From Bacteroidia bacterium (GTDB lineage: Bacteria > Bacteroidota > Bacteroidia > Bacteroidales > Dysgonomonadaceae): DNA of 12,423 bases. Positions 1 through 7,291 of the stretch are shown one piece after another. How positions within the stretch are numbered: position 1 is the first letter of the stretch; every line of letters starts with the position of its first letter. Under the pieces are notes generated by a model. It had not been told where the DNA came from, ran no database searches, and saw only the letters and a program-made list of their open reading frames with translations. Where the stretch lies: contig JAUNRY010000043.1 in the NCBI GenBank assembly GCA_030539475.1, forward strand, positions 1 through 12,423, in the 5' to 3' direction. The position numbers and the translations under genes were made by a program.

Positions 1-34
1 TCCCGGCGGTTGGGGAGAATGGAACGGGGAATGA

Positions 35-64
35 AAAAACCTCAGGCAATTGACTGAGGTTTTT
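35..64. terminator. Bidirectional rho-independent terminator downstream of clpB
   Basis: A perfect 10-bp inverted repeat, AAAAACCTCA (35-44) and TGAGGTTTTT (55-64), surrounds a 10-base loop whose core CAATTG is itself palindromic. A-runs on the left and T-runs on the right (60-64, then 67-71) give a U-tract to transcripts of either strand. On the minus strand it ends clpB, whose stop is 40 bases away. On the plus strand it may end a gene lying left of the window. The structure is read directly from sequence; termination in both directions is inferred. Confidence 0.85.
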
Positions 65-72
65 CGTTTTTA

Positions 73-100
73 TGGGCGAGTTGGAACTCGCGCCACCCGG
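73..100. repeat. Palindromic intergenic element, copy 1 (REP-like)
   Basis: GCGAGTT (76-82) and AACTCGC (85-91) form a perfect hairpin around GG, with a further outer pair G74-C93 across a G75/G92 mismatch. A CACCCG tail (94-99) follows. It lies between the terminator and the clpB stop codon. It has no U-tract, so it is not a simple terminator. It aligns without gaps to the element at 7264-7290 (20 of 27 positions identical, counted by eye), and the differences in the stem keep pairing. This suggests a dispersed palindromic repeat family, which I cannot confirm without the genome. Confidence 0.55.
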
Positions 101-103
101 TAA

Positions 104-2692
104 TTAATTTCTGAAATACACGTGGTCGTCAATAGAATCAATGACAATCGCTCTGGATTTATCCACTCTTCCCGATAAAATATCTTTCGATAACTGGTTG
201 AGCACTTTGCGTTGAATAACCCGCTTTACGGGACGTGCGCCAAACTCGGGGTCGTATCCGGCTTCCGATATGCTTTTTACGGCTTCGTCGGTATATTCCA
301 GTACAATACCGTTTTCTGCCAGCATTTTCCGCACATTATTCAGCTGAATGCGGACGATTTCCGCGATTTCATCCTGTTTAAGCGGAGCAAACATAATTAT
401 ATCGTCAATACGGTTCAGAAATTCGGGACGAATAGTCTGTTTGAGCATATTCATCACCAAGGCTTTGGTGTTTTCTACAATTTCTTCGCGATTCCGGTCG
501 GTAATCTTTTCGAAATTCTCACGAATTACGTTCGATCCCATATTCGACGTCATAATGATAATTGTATTTTTAAAGTTCACCACCCTACCCTTGTTGTCGG
601 TCAACCGTCCGTCGTCAAGCACCTGCAACAGGATGTTGAAAACATCGGGATGCGCTTTTTCGATTTCGTCGAACAGTACCACGGAATACGGTTTTCGGCG
701 AATAGCCTCGGTGAGTTGCCCGCCTTCATCATAGCCTACGTATCCGGGAGGCGCCCCGATTAAGCGCGTAGCGCTGAATTTCTCCTGATACTCGCTCATA
801 TCGATGCGGGTCATCATATTTTCATCGTCGAACAGATAATCTGCCAACGCTTTTGCCAGTTCGGTTTTACCCACACCGGTGGTTCCCAGAAAGATAAACG
901 AACCCACGGGACGTTTCGGGTCGCTCAACCCGGCACGGTTGCGGCGCACCGCATCGGCAACGGCAGCGATGGCTTCTTCCTGTCCCACCACGCGCTTGTG
1001 CAGTTCTTCTTCCAGGTGAAGCAGTTTCTCGCGCTCGCTTTGCAGCATTTTGCTCACGGGAATACCCGTCCAGCGCGAAACCACATCGGCAATGTCTTCC
1101 GAATCCACTTCTTCCTTAATCATTGCTTTTCCGCCCTGCGTTTCGTGCAACTGATTTTTGAGTTCCTCAATTTCGGCTTCTTTCTCCTTGATTTTCCCGT
1201 AACGCAATTCGGCTACTTTTCCGTAATCGCCTTCGCGTTCAGCTTTTTCGGCCTGAAATTTGGCGTCTTCAATATCGATTTTATTTTGCTGAATCTGGTT
1301 GATAAGCTCCTTTTCCGATTGCCAGCGCGCTTTCAGCACATTCTCGTCTTCGCGCAGGTTTTCGATTTGCTTGGACAGAATTTCTTCTTTCGGCTTGTCG
1401 TTTTCGCGGCGAATGGCTTCGCGTTCAATCTCCAATTGCTTGATGCGGCGCATAATCTCGTCCAGTTCTTCGGGAACGGAGTTCACTTCCATACGCAGTT
1501 TGGCAGCGGCTTCGTCCATCAGGTCGATAGCTTTGTCGGGCAAAAACCGGTCGGTAATATAGCGGTGCGAGAGTTGCACGGCGGCAATTATGGCCTCGTC
1601 TTTGATGCGCACCTTGTGGTGATTTTCGTACTTTTCTTTCAGGCCGCGCAGGATGGAAATAGAATCCGATTCGCTGGGCTCATTCACCATAACCGTTTGG
1701 AAACGACGTTCCAATGCCTTGTCCTTCTCAAAATATTTCTGATATTCATCCAACGTGGTAGCGCCGATGGAACGCAACTCCCCGCGCGCCAGCGCCGGTT
1801 TCAGAATGTTGGCGGCATCCATTGCGCCCTCGCTTTTTCCGGCGCCCACCAGCGTGTGGATTTCATCGATAAAAAGGATGATTTCGCCTTCCGATTTCAC
1901 CACTTCGTTCACTACCGATTTCAATCGCTCTTCAAACTCGCCTTTGTACTTAGCCCCGGCAATGAGCGCACCCATATCGAGGGAATAAATCTCTTTGCTT
2001 TTGAGGTTTTCGGGCACGTCGCCGCGAACAATGCGGTGTGCAATTCCTTCGGCGATAGCCGTTTTTCCGGTTCCCGGCTCGCCGATGAGGATGGGATTAT
2101 TTTTGGTGCGTCGGCTCAGAATTTGAAGCACACGGCGGATTTCCTCATCTCGCCCGATTACGGGGTCGAGCTTTCCGTTGCGTGCTCTTTCGTTCAGGTT
2201 CACGGCGTATTTGCTCAGCGACTGATACGTATCTTCTGCCGATTGGCTGGTTACTTTTTCGCCTTTGCGAAGTTCGTTAATAGCCGTTTGAAGCGTATTC
2301 TGCGAAATTCCGGCGTTCTTCATCAACTGCGAAGCAGCGTTTTTTTCGCTGATAATGGCCAGCAGCAGATGTTCGAGCGACACAAACTGGTCGCCCATTT
2401 TGCCGGCGAAATCGGTGGCTTTGGTGAAAACGGCATTCGTTTCGCGGCTCAGCATCGGCTCTCCGCCCGATACGCGGGGATAGGATTCAATTTCCTTATC
2501 CACCACTGTTTCGAGGTTGCGAACGTTCACTCCCAACTTCTGAAACAGAAAATTGGTTACGTTTTCTCCCACCAACATCACGCCTTTCAATACGTGGGCA
2601 GGTTCAATCATTTGCTGATTGCTTGCCCGCGCCAATTCAATGGCTTTTTGCACGGCTTCCTGTGCTTTAATTGTAAAATTGTTGAAGTTCAT
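104..2692 (-). CDS. clpB: ATP-dependent disaggregase ClpB (Hsp100)
   Basis: This is a cytosolic hexameric AAA+ chaperone that, with DnaK/DnaJ/GrpE, threads aggregated proteins through its central pore after heat stress. The 862-residue product has the full ClpB order. The N-terminal Clp repeat domain spans about 1-150. NBD1 has Walker A GEPGTGKT (204-211), Walker B ILFIDE (272-277), pore-loop Y249 and the arginine pair R329-R330. The coiled-coil middle domain that marks ClpB rather than ClpA/ClpC is at about 405-525. NBD2 has Walker A GTTGVGKT (603-610), Walker B VVLFDE (671-676) and pore-loop Y651. The frame stays open 49 codons further upstream, but ATG 2692 (MNFNNFTIKAQEAV) matches the family N-terminus, and the extra codons are repeat-rich leader. 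The gene has its own terminator and an upstream gene terminated at 2925-2958, so it is probably monocistronic. No CIRCE operator is visible, and I could not place its promoter. Confidence 0.97.
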   Translation of the reverse strand: MNFNNFTIKAQEAVQKAIELARASNQQMIEPAHVLKGVMLVGENVTNFLFQKLGVNVRNLETVVDKEIESYPRVSGGEPMLSRETNAVFTKATDFAGKMGDQFVSLEHLLLAIISEKNAASQLMKNAGISQNTLQTAINELRKGEKVTSQSAEDTYQSLSKYAVNLNERARNGKLDPVIGRDEEIRRVLQILSRRTKNNPILIGEPGTGKTAIAEGIAHRIVRGDVPENLKSKEIYSLDMGALIAGAKYKGEFEERLKSVVNEVVKSEGEIILFIDEIHTLVGAGKSEGAMDAANILKPALARGELRSIGATTLDEYQKYFEKDKALERRFQTVMVNEPSESDSISILRGLKEKYENHHKVRIKDEAIIAAVQLSHRYITDRFLPDKAIDLMDEAAAKLRMEVNSVPEELDEIMRRIKQLEIEREAIRRENDKPKEEILSKQIENLREDENVLKARWQSEKELINQIQQNKIDIEDAKFQAEKAEREGDYGKVAELRYGKIKEKEAEIEELKNQLHETQGGKAMIKEEVDSEDIADVVSRWTGIPVSKMLQSEREKLLHLEEELHKRVVGQEEAIAAVADAVRRNRAGLSDPKRPVGSFIFLGTTGVGKTELAKALADYLFDDENMMTRIDMSEYQEKFSATRLIGAPPGYVGYDEGGQLTEAIRRKPYSVVLFDEIEKAHPDVFNILLQVLDDGRLTDNKGRVVNFKNTIIIMTSNMGSNVIRENFEKITDRNREEIVENTKALVMNMLKQTIRPEFLNRIDDIIMFAPLKQDEIAEIVRIQLNNVRKMLAENGIVLEYTDEAVKSISEAGYDPEFGARPVKRVIQRKVLNQLSKDILSGRVDKSRAIVIDSIDDHVYFRN

Positions 2693-2722
2693 ATAATTGT
2701 TTTTTAAAATTGTCAGACATCC

Positions 2723-2764
2723 GAGCCAAAACTCTTGGTTCTTGCATCTTGGCTCTTGGTTCTT
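2723..2764. repeat. AAGAACCAAGAG direct repeats with an inverted repeat in the clpB leader
   Basis: A 12-base sequence CTCTTGGTTCTT occurs twice (2732-2743 and 2753-2764), 21 bases start to start. GAGCCAA (2723-2729) is the inverted complement of TTGGCTC (2749-2755). On the clpB strand the unit reads AAGAACCAAGAG. The spacing and the CTTGGYT periodicity look like a decayed low-complexity array. It lies 31-72 bases upstream of the clpB start, in the likely leader or promoter. Function is unknown. Confidence 0.6.
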
Positions 2765-2924
2765 AAAATACAAAATTCTTGCCAAAGAGCCTTTTATGAC
2801 TATTTGACAGGATGTTTTTAATAAAACAAAGGCGAGCAAGAAAAGGTTGATTTCAATTCATGATTGTCTTTCTTGTTTACCCCTACGTGGGTTTGAGATG
2901 CTCAAAAGAAAGCTCAGAAATAAC

Positions 2925-2958
2925 AAAAAGCAGCCGAAAAAATCAATTCCCGACTGCT
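2925..2958 (-). terminator. Rho-independent terminator of the padR-pspC operon
   Basis: On the minus strand AGCAGTCGG (plus positions 2950-2958) pairs with TCGGCTGCT (2929-2937) in a 9-bp stem with two G-T wobbles. A 12-base loop lies between, and the 3' arm runs into a TTTTT tract (2925-2929). It lies 36 bases past the pspC stop and separates that operon from clpB. Confidence 0.75.
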
Positions 2959-2994
2959 CTTGAACACATGAAGTTATTTATTGCAAAACAGAGT

Positions 2995-4971
2995 TTATAT
3001 AGAATCCGTCAGCATAGCCGTTTTGCTTAAATTGCCGTTTCTGAGGATATATTCTTCGCCGTAATCCCAGTCGAGGGGCTTGGAAGAGCGTTGAATTTTT
3101 CTTTTCCTGCTTGGCGAAGATCGATAATAAACCCGATTATAATCATCCAGCCGGCTATCAATTTCAATTTTCTTGCCCGAGGGCACGGCAATCTCCACAA
3201 TCATTCCCTGCAAACGGAAGCCTTGCGAAATAGGTGCCGAAAAAAATTCGGGCAAAAGCAACAGCGAATCTTGTTGCTGAAAAGAATACACAAATTGCTT
3301 GGTGTTTGCTCCGGCAACTTTTAAATCTTTTTCCGAACTTGAAGAAACGGTTCTTATACGGAACAAAGAGTCTTGACTTTGAACCACTTGTATTTCTATG
3401 CTCGAGAACAACAGCGAATCTTCGTTGATGGTGTAAAATGGAAAATTCTTGTCGTTCCAGGATGTTCTCGGCCCGAAACCGGCGGAAAAGCTGTAATAAT
3501 CGGAAGGATACGGCTGCATATCTACGTACAATTTATCGCCGGAAAACGGCGCGAGAGTTTGTAGTTTTTCGCCGGAACTTTCCACTTGAAACTTTTCAAC
3601 GATTTTAAACCCAACCATGACGGATAAAAAAACTCCTGCGGTCCATAAAATAGACGCTACAATACCGATAACGGGGCGTGATTTGGCTTTTACAGACCGA
3701 CGCACAATCCAAACTATAACAGACAGTAGAGGGACAACCACCAAGAGCGCCACCGACAGCCACATCAACGTATTTTCATATCCCGGATTGAAGAACAGAG
3801 ATTTCAGCGGAACCAGTTTGGCGCCTGCCACAAGAAGCGCGAGCAGCATCCCCGTCATGGCGATTGCAAAAATTCCGGCAAAGGCAAAAAATATGATTTT
3901 GAATAAGACAACAATGGCGTTCAAGCAGCCTGAACGTCCGGATTTTACCGTTGTGTTCGAAGCAACCTTTGCGGGAGTATTCCGCGGAAATTCGGGCGGC
4001 ATGGAGTTCGCGGCAACCTGTCGCGATTCATCATCGGCGGCGGAAGGTACCACATACGATTTCAGGTAAGCCTCGCCGCTCTCAGCTTTGTTTTTTACAC
4101 TTGCCACGTTATCGCTTACCGTCTCGCGGATGGATTTTATGTACTCTTCTTCGCCCATCATTTCGAGTTTTTGCTTCACCGTATTCGCCCTTGGGATAAT
4201 TATCCAAAGAACGGCATAAACAACAAGCACACTGATGTTTATGTTCCAGTTAAAATCCCAGTCGTCGAAAAGCCTGTTCCAGGGAAAGAAAGGCATGGAA
4301 ATCATTCCCATCAAATTCAGCAACAACGGAGCGGCAAACAGCAAACGCGGTATCCACGTGTCAATCTTGAAATAGGCGGCAATTCCGCCGCAAACGCCGC
4401 CCAGAAACCGGTCGTTGGGGTTTCGGTACAGACGTTTTGTTACGTTGGTTTCGAGCGTTTTTGGTTTTAAAACAATCCACAAAACCAGATATACCCAGAA
4501 CAACACGCTGAAAAGCAATACAAATATCAGGCGTATCCACACGGGGTCTGTTTTAAAATAATGCGCCAGGCCGCTGCAAACACCGGCAATGATTTTATCG
4601 TTTTGGTTGCGATAAAGTGATTTTTGTTCCTCACCTACAACAGATTCGGTTTTTAGCTGCTCCGAATCCGCAGTTTTCTCGCCGTAGGCGTAATCGAAAT
4701 CCTGATAATCCGCATCGAAATCTTCGGGACGGCCGATGCTCGAGATGATGGATTGAACGTCTTGGTCGGTGATGCAATTGATGCCCAGTTTCAGGCGGTT
4801 TCCAAACAATTCGGCAATGCGGTTTTCTATGTCGTTCACAATTTCATCGCCGCCTTCTTCGCGCGAAAAATACTTTTTCAAACTGCCTATGTATTGCTTC
4901 AGAAGTTCATACGCCGTCTCTTCGATAGCAATAACTTGTCCTTGAAAATTAATATTGATTACTTTTTTCAT
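2995..4971 (-). CDS. Double PspC-domain inner-membrane protein
   Basis: This is a 658-residue membrane protein. Residues 1-95 are a soluble, charged N-terminal domain typical of Bacteroidetes PspC proteins. Two PspC domains follow. The first, about 117-171, contains AGVCSGLAHYF and a hydrophobic helix at 145-169. The second, about 178-262, contains GGVCGGIAAYF and has an insertion rich in W, F and D (about 222-244) before its last helix. After a polar linker (265-345) come three or more helices (about 350-384, 400-424, 434-458). The last part is a 200-residue polar, probably periplasmic domain ending in a basic patch (SRKRK, 621-625). PspC of proteobacteria senses envelope stress; a similar role here is inference. 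The start ATG overlaps the padR stop (ATGA, 4968-4971), so translation is probably coupled. In other Bacteroidetes, PadR-PspC pairs often sit beside DUF2807 adhesin-head proteins; the C-terminal domain could be a distant fused version, which is unproven. Confidence 0.88.
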   Translation of the reverse strand: MKKVININFQGQVIAIEETAYELLKQYIGSLKKYFSREEGGDEIVNDIENRIAELFGNRLKLGINCITDQDVQSIISSIGRPEDFDADYQDFDYAYGEKTADSEQLKTESVVGEEQKSLYRNQNDKIIAGVCSGLAHYFKTDPVWIRLIFVLLFSVLFWVYLVLWIVLKPKTLETNVTKRLYRNPNDRFLGGVCGGIAAYFKIDTWIPRLLFAAPLLLNLMGMISMPFFPWNRLFDDWDFNWNINISVLVVYAVLWIIIPRANTVKQKLEMMGEEEYIKSIRETVSDNVASVKNKAESGEAYLKSYVVPSAADDESRQVAANSMPPEFPRNTPAKVASNTTVKSGRSGCLNAIVVLFKIIFFAFAGIFAIAMTGMLLALLVAGAKLVPLKSLFFNPGYENTLMWLSVALLVVVPLLSVIVWIVRRSVKAKSRPVIGIVASILWTAGVFLSVMVGFKIVEKFQVESSGEKLQTLAPFSGDKLYVDMQPYPSDYYSFSAGFGPRTSWNDKNFPFYTINEDSLLFSSIEIQVVQSQDSLFRIRTVSSSSEKDLKVAGANTKQFVYSFQQQDSLLLLPEFFSAPISQGFRLQGMIVEIAVPSGKKIEIDSRLDDYNRVYYRSSPSRKRKIQRSSKPLDWDYGEEYILRNGNLSKTAMLTDSI

Positions 4972-5336
4972 TGTTCAATGTTGTTGTTGGGTTGGTTTTC
5001 TTCTTCGTTATTGCCTTTAATTACGGCATTTACTCCTGTTGACAGTTCCGTCCAAGTCGATTCCAAAAGCCGATAAAACTGCTCGCCTTTTTCCGTGAGC
5101 TTAAAATATTTTCGCGGTGGGCCCGACAAGCTCTCGACCCAGCGGTACGACAGTATTTCGGCATTTTTTAACCGATTGAGCAGTGGATACAACGTTCCTT
5201 CGAGAAGTTGCAGGCCTGCACTTTTCATTTCGTCGATTATATCGCCCGGATAAGCTTCGTTGCGCCGTATAATCGCCAAAATGCAGTACTCCAGCACTCC
5301 TTTCCTCATTTGACTTTGGGTGTTTTCTATATTCAT
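4968..5336 (-). CDS. PadR-family transcriptional regulator
   Basis: A 122-residue winged-helix DNA-binding protein that probably represses its own operon. The PadR core is clear: residues 10-40 (RKGVLEYCILAII, PGDIIDEM) and the recognition helix and wing (LLEGTLYPLLNRLKNAEILS, then GPPRKYFKLTEKG). The short C-terminal helix (about 84-105) is that of the small PadR-s2 type, without the long dimerisation domain. The open frame extends 19 codons upstream, but ATG 5336 is preferred because a promoter -7 box lies at 5364-5371, which would leave the longer start at 5393 outside the transcript. The C-terminal tail is acidic and asparagine-rich. It overlaps the pspC start by four bases, so the two form an operon. 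PadR proteins usually bind drug-like or phenolic ligands, but the effector cannot be read here. Confidence 0.93.
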   Translation of the reverse strand: MNIENTQSQMRKGVLEYCILAIIRRNEAYPGDIIDEMKSAGLQLLEGTLYPLLNRLKNAEILSYRWVESLSGPPRKYFKLTEKGEQFYRLLESTWTELSTGVNAVIKGNNEEENQPNNNIEQ

Positions 5337-5363
5337 TCTGTTCAATGTAATTGATTGATGGCA

Positions 5364-5394
5364 CAAAAATATATTAAACAAAGTAATATGCAAT
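5364..5394 (-). promoter_or_regulatory. Bacteroidetes-type promoter of padR-pspC
   Basis: On the minus strand a perfect -7 box TATTTTTG (5364-5371, consensus TAnnTTTG) lies 19 bases from ATTG (5391-5394), a near match to the -33 TTTG box. Spacing fits the Bacteroidetes primary sigma factor. Transcription would begin near 5357, leaving a leader of about 20 bases before ATG 5336. Confidence 0.65.
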
Positions 5395-5402
5395 ACAAAG
5401 TA
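5378..5402. promoter_or_regulatory. Candidate PadR operator over the padR promoter
   Basis: ACAAAGTA is repeated directly at 5378-5385 and 5395-5402, 17 bases apart, about one and a half helical turns, and overlaps the -33 to -7 spacer of padR. AGTA (5382-5385) and TACT (5401-5404) also form a loose inverted repeat. PadR regulators commonly bind their own promoter, so this is the obvious operator candidate; no binding data are visible in sequence. Confidence 0.35.
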
Positions 5403-5520
5403 CTAATCAATTTCTTTATTTTAACTTTATTTAGGATTGAATTGATAGCTTGAAAGATGAACGACTGATTGTTTCACGTTCTTTATATAAGTGTGCCAAC
5501 AGGTTTTGGTAAAAATGAAG

Positions 5521-5528
5521 TATATTTG
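5521..5528 (+). promoter_or_regulatory. Candidate -7 box of the M23 peptidase gene
   Basis: TATATTTG matches the Bacteroidetes -7 consensus TAnnTTTG exactly, 25 bases before ATG 5554. The -33 box is poor: TTTTG at 5504-5508 is too close, with a spacer of about 12. If used, transcription starts near 5535. That rules out the in-frame ATGs at 5491 and 5515 and supports 5554 as the translation start. Confidence 0.45.
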
Positions 5529-5553
5529 CGCATTAATGATACACCAACAAACA

Positions 5554-7245
5554 ATGATATATCGCGGTTTATTTGTAATTTTCTTCACGTTTCTAATCTC
5601 TCTCGCTTTTTCACAGCAATATACAAGCCCCGTAAACATTCCTGTCGCTTTGAGCGGAAATTTCGGTGAATTACGCAGCAATCATTTCCATTCGGGAATC
5701 GATTACAAAACGCAACAGGTTGAAAACAAACCCATAATCGCTATCGAAGACGGATACGTTTCCCGAATAAACGTTTCGCCCGGCGGATACGGATTGGCGC
5801 TTTATGTGGAACATCCTGCAACGGGACATACCAGTGTTTACGGCCACCTGAACAGCTTTTCGAAACAGATTGCAGATTATGTGAAAGAGCAACAATACGC
5901 GCGTGAAAGTTACCGCGTGGAACTTTATCCGGGCGAAGGTACGTTGCCGGTAAAAAAAGGCGAACAAATTGCGCTGAGCGGAAACACAGGAAGTTCGGGC
6001 GGGCCGCATTTGCATTTCGAAATTCGCGATTCGCGCACACAAGACCCGCTCGACCCAATGAAATTTCTCGGCCGCACAATGACCGATACCCGACCTCCCG
6101 ATATCCGCGGCGTAGCCTTTTATCCGCTTCAGGGCAAAGGTGTTGTGAACGGGAACAGCAATCCCCTGCGATTAAATGTATCGAAAAATAAATCGGGTGT
6201 GCCGTTGGCGTTAAGCCAACCGGTTAATGCTTGGGGAAAAATAGGAATTGGTGTGAAAGCATACGACCGAATGAATGGCCAAGCCAATATTTACGGGGTG
6301 AAGCACATTCGCTTGTTTGTGGATGAGAACCGGGTTTACAGCAGTTCCGTAGAACGGTTTTCGTTTGCCGGCACGCGCATGTTGAACTCGTTTACCGATT
6401 TTGAAGACTGGCGTTTGCGGCGTTCATTCTTTATGAAATCGTTTGTAGAGCCGGGAAATTCGCTGCCGTTTTACGATGCTGTGAACAACGGGGTTATCGA
6501 CATCAACGAGGAGCGAAATTATCGCTTCCGATACGAACTGGAAGACCATCACGGCAATACGCTCACCTACTCTTTCGTGGTGCGCGGACAGCCACAACCC
6601 ATCGCGCAAGCGGCAGCGTGCGATAATTTCATGTCGTGGAAACTGAATAATTCATATGTGGACATGGATTTTATGCTGGATATTCCGTCGGGAAACCTTT
6701 ACGACAGCTTTTGCTACACGCACCGCAAAACCAGCTCATCGGCTTATCATTCCGATACATATCAGGTGAACGATTCGCCTGTGCCTCTGCACAACAACGC
6801 CACCCTGTGGATAAAACTAAGCGCGGATACATTGCAAAACAAGCGACAATACGGCATCGTGGAAGTGTCGCGAAGCGGCAGCGACAGCTGGATTGGCGGG
6901 AAATACAGGAATGGCGGGCTTGAAACTTCCATTCGGGAATTGGGAAGGACGTATGCAATAGATACCGACACCGTTCCGCCTGTTATTACGCCGCAGAATC
7001 CGGCAAACTGGGCCGGAAACCGCCGAATAAGGATCCGCTTGACGGACAATAAAAGCGGAATTGCTAACTTTCGCGGAACCATTAACGGACAATTTGTTTT
7101 GTTTGCCCACGATATGAAATCCTCTATTTACACCTACGTCTTCGACGATTCCCGGCTGGAAAAAGGAAAAACGCAGGAACTTGTTTTCACGGCTGAGGAT
7201 GGTGCGGGAAACACATCTGAGTATAGGTATATGTTTGAGTATTGA
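5554..7245 (+). CDS. Secreted M23 (LytM-like) metallopeptidase
   Basis: A probable peptidoglycan endopeptidase that cuts stem-peptide cross-links in the periplasm. The 563-residue product begins with a signal peptide (hydrophobic 6-19, likely cut near AFS-QQ at 20). The M23 domain follows directly (about 25-170): zinc ligands H46 and D50 in HSGID, H98 in YGHLN, and H152/H154 in PHLHFE. All the usual catalytic residues are present, so it should be active and not a degenerate activator such as NlpD. The remaining 390 residues are beta-rich; residues about 467-563 resemble an Ig-like fold with DNKSGI and TAEDGAGNTSEY strands. In-frame ATGs also exist at 5491, 5515 and 5536. I chose 5554 because it gives a clean signal peptide and lies after the -7 box. 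It is divergent from padR and converges on pncB. The link to the PspC envelope operon may be coincidental. Confidence 0.9.
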   Translation: MIYRGLFVIFFTFLISLAFSQQYTSPVNIPVALSGNFGELRSNHFHSGIDYKTQQVENKPIIAIEDGYVSRINVSPGGYGLALYVEHPATGHTSVYGHLNSFSKQIADYVKEQQYARESYRVELYPGEGTLPVKKGEQIALSGNTGSSGGPHLHFEIRDSRTQDPLDPMKFLGRTMTDTRPPDIRGVAFYPLQGKGVVNGNSNPLRLNVSKNKSGVPLALSQPVNAWGKIGIGVKAYDRMNGQANIYGVKHIRLFVDENRVYSSSVERFSFAGTRMLNSFTDFEDWRLRRSFFMKSFVEPGNSLPFYDAVNNGVIDINEERNYRFRYELEDHHGNTLTYSFVVRGQPQPIAQAAACDNFMSWKLNNSYVDMDFMLDIPSGNLYDSFCYTHRKTSSSAYHSDTYQVNDSPVPLHNNATLWIKLSADTLQNKRQYGIVEVSRSGSDSWIGGKYRNGGLETSIRELGRTYAIDTDTVPPVITPQNPANWAGNRRIRIRLTDNKSGIANFRGTINGQFVLFAHDMKSSIYTYVFDDSRLEKGKTQELVFTAEDGAGNTSEYRYMFEY

Positions 7246-7258
7246 TAATCGCTATCAA
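7242..7258. other. Small hairpin over the M23 gene stop codon
   Basis: TTGATA (7242-7247) and TATCAA (7253-7258) form a 6-bp stem with a 5-base loop. The stop codon of the M23 gene (7243-7245) is in the left arm. It stands four bases from the larger palindrome at 7263-7284. No T-run follows, so any role in ending transcription of these convergent genes is inferred. Confidence 0.4.
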
Positions 7259-7262
7259 CGAA

Positions 7263-7290
7263 GATGCGATTTGGAAATCGCATCACCCGC
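7263..7290. repeat. Palindromic intergenic element, copy 2 (REP-like)
   Basis: GATGCGATTT (7263-7272) and AAATCGCATC (7275-7284) form a perfect 10-bp stem around GG, followed by ACCCG (7285-7289). It lies between the convergent M23 and pncB genes, eight bases past the pncB stop. It is the sister of the element at 73-100: same length, same TTGGAA centre, same CACCCG tail, and stem pairs changed on both sides (T7270-A7277 against G80-C87; A7264-T7283 against G74-C93). There is no U-tract. Confidence 0.6.
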
Positions 7291-7291
7291 A

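Larger units (their letters stand above)
2693..2994. other. Intergenic region between the pspC stop and the clpB start
   Basis: This 302-base stretch has no credible gene. From right to left, in the direction of minus-strand transcription, it holds the pspC terminator (2925-2958), a short palindrome TTTGAG-ATG-CTCAAA (2892-2906), an AT-rich stretch, and the direct and inverted repeats of 2723-2764 immediately before clpB. It must contain the clpB promoter, but I see no clean -33 TTTG / -7 TAnnTTTG pair on the minus strand and no CIRCE-like TTAGCACTC repeat. Confidence 0.6.

Noticed and set aside
998..2707. A 569-codon open frame on the plus strand, antisense to clpB
   Set aside because: It lies wholly opposite a complete ClpB gene except for its last 15 bases, and its translation is rich in F, H and Q with no recognisable domain. 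It is the usual mirror frame of a strongly codon-biased gene.
2693..2839. Extended N-terminus of ClpB (49 extra codons)
   Set aside because: The added residues come from the repeat-rich leader and are not family-like; MNFNNFTIKAQEAV is the conserved N-terminus.
5337..5393. Longer PadR start at 5393
   Set aside because: The extra codons overlap the -7 box and the transcription start region of the padR promoter and are not part of the PadR domain.
5491..5553. Longer M23 peptidase starts at 5491, 5515 and 5536
   Set aside because: They would put 6 to 21 residues before a normal signal peptide, and the first two lie upstream of or at the TATATTTG box.
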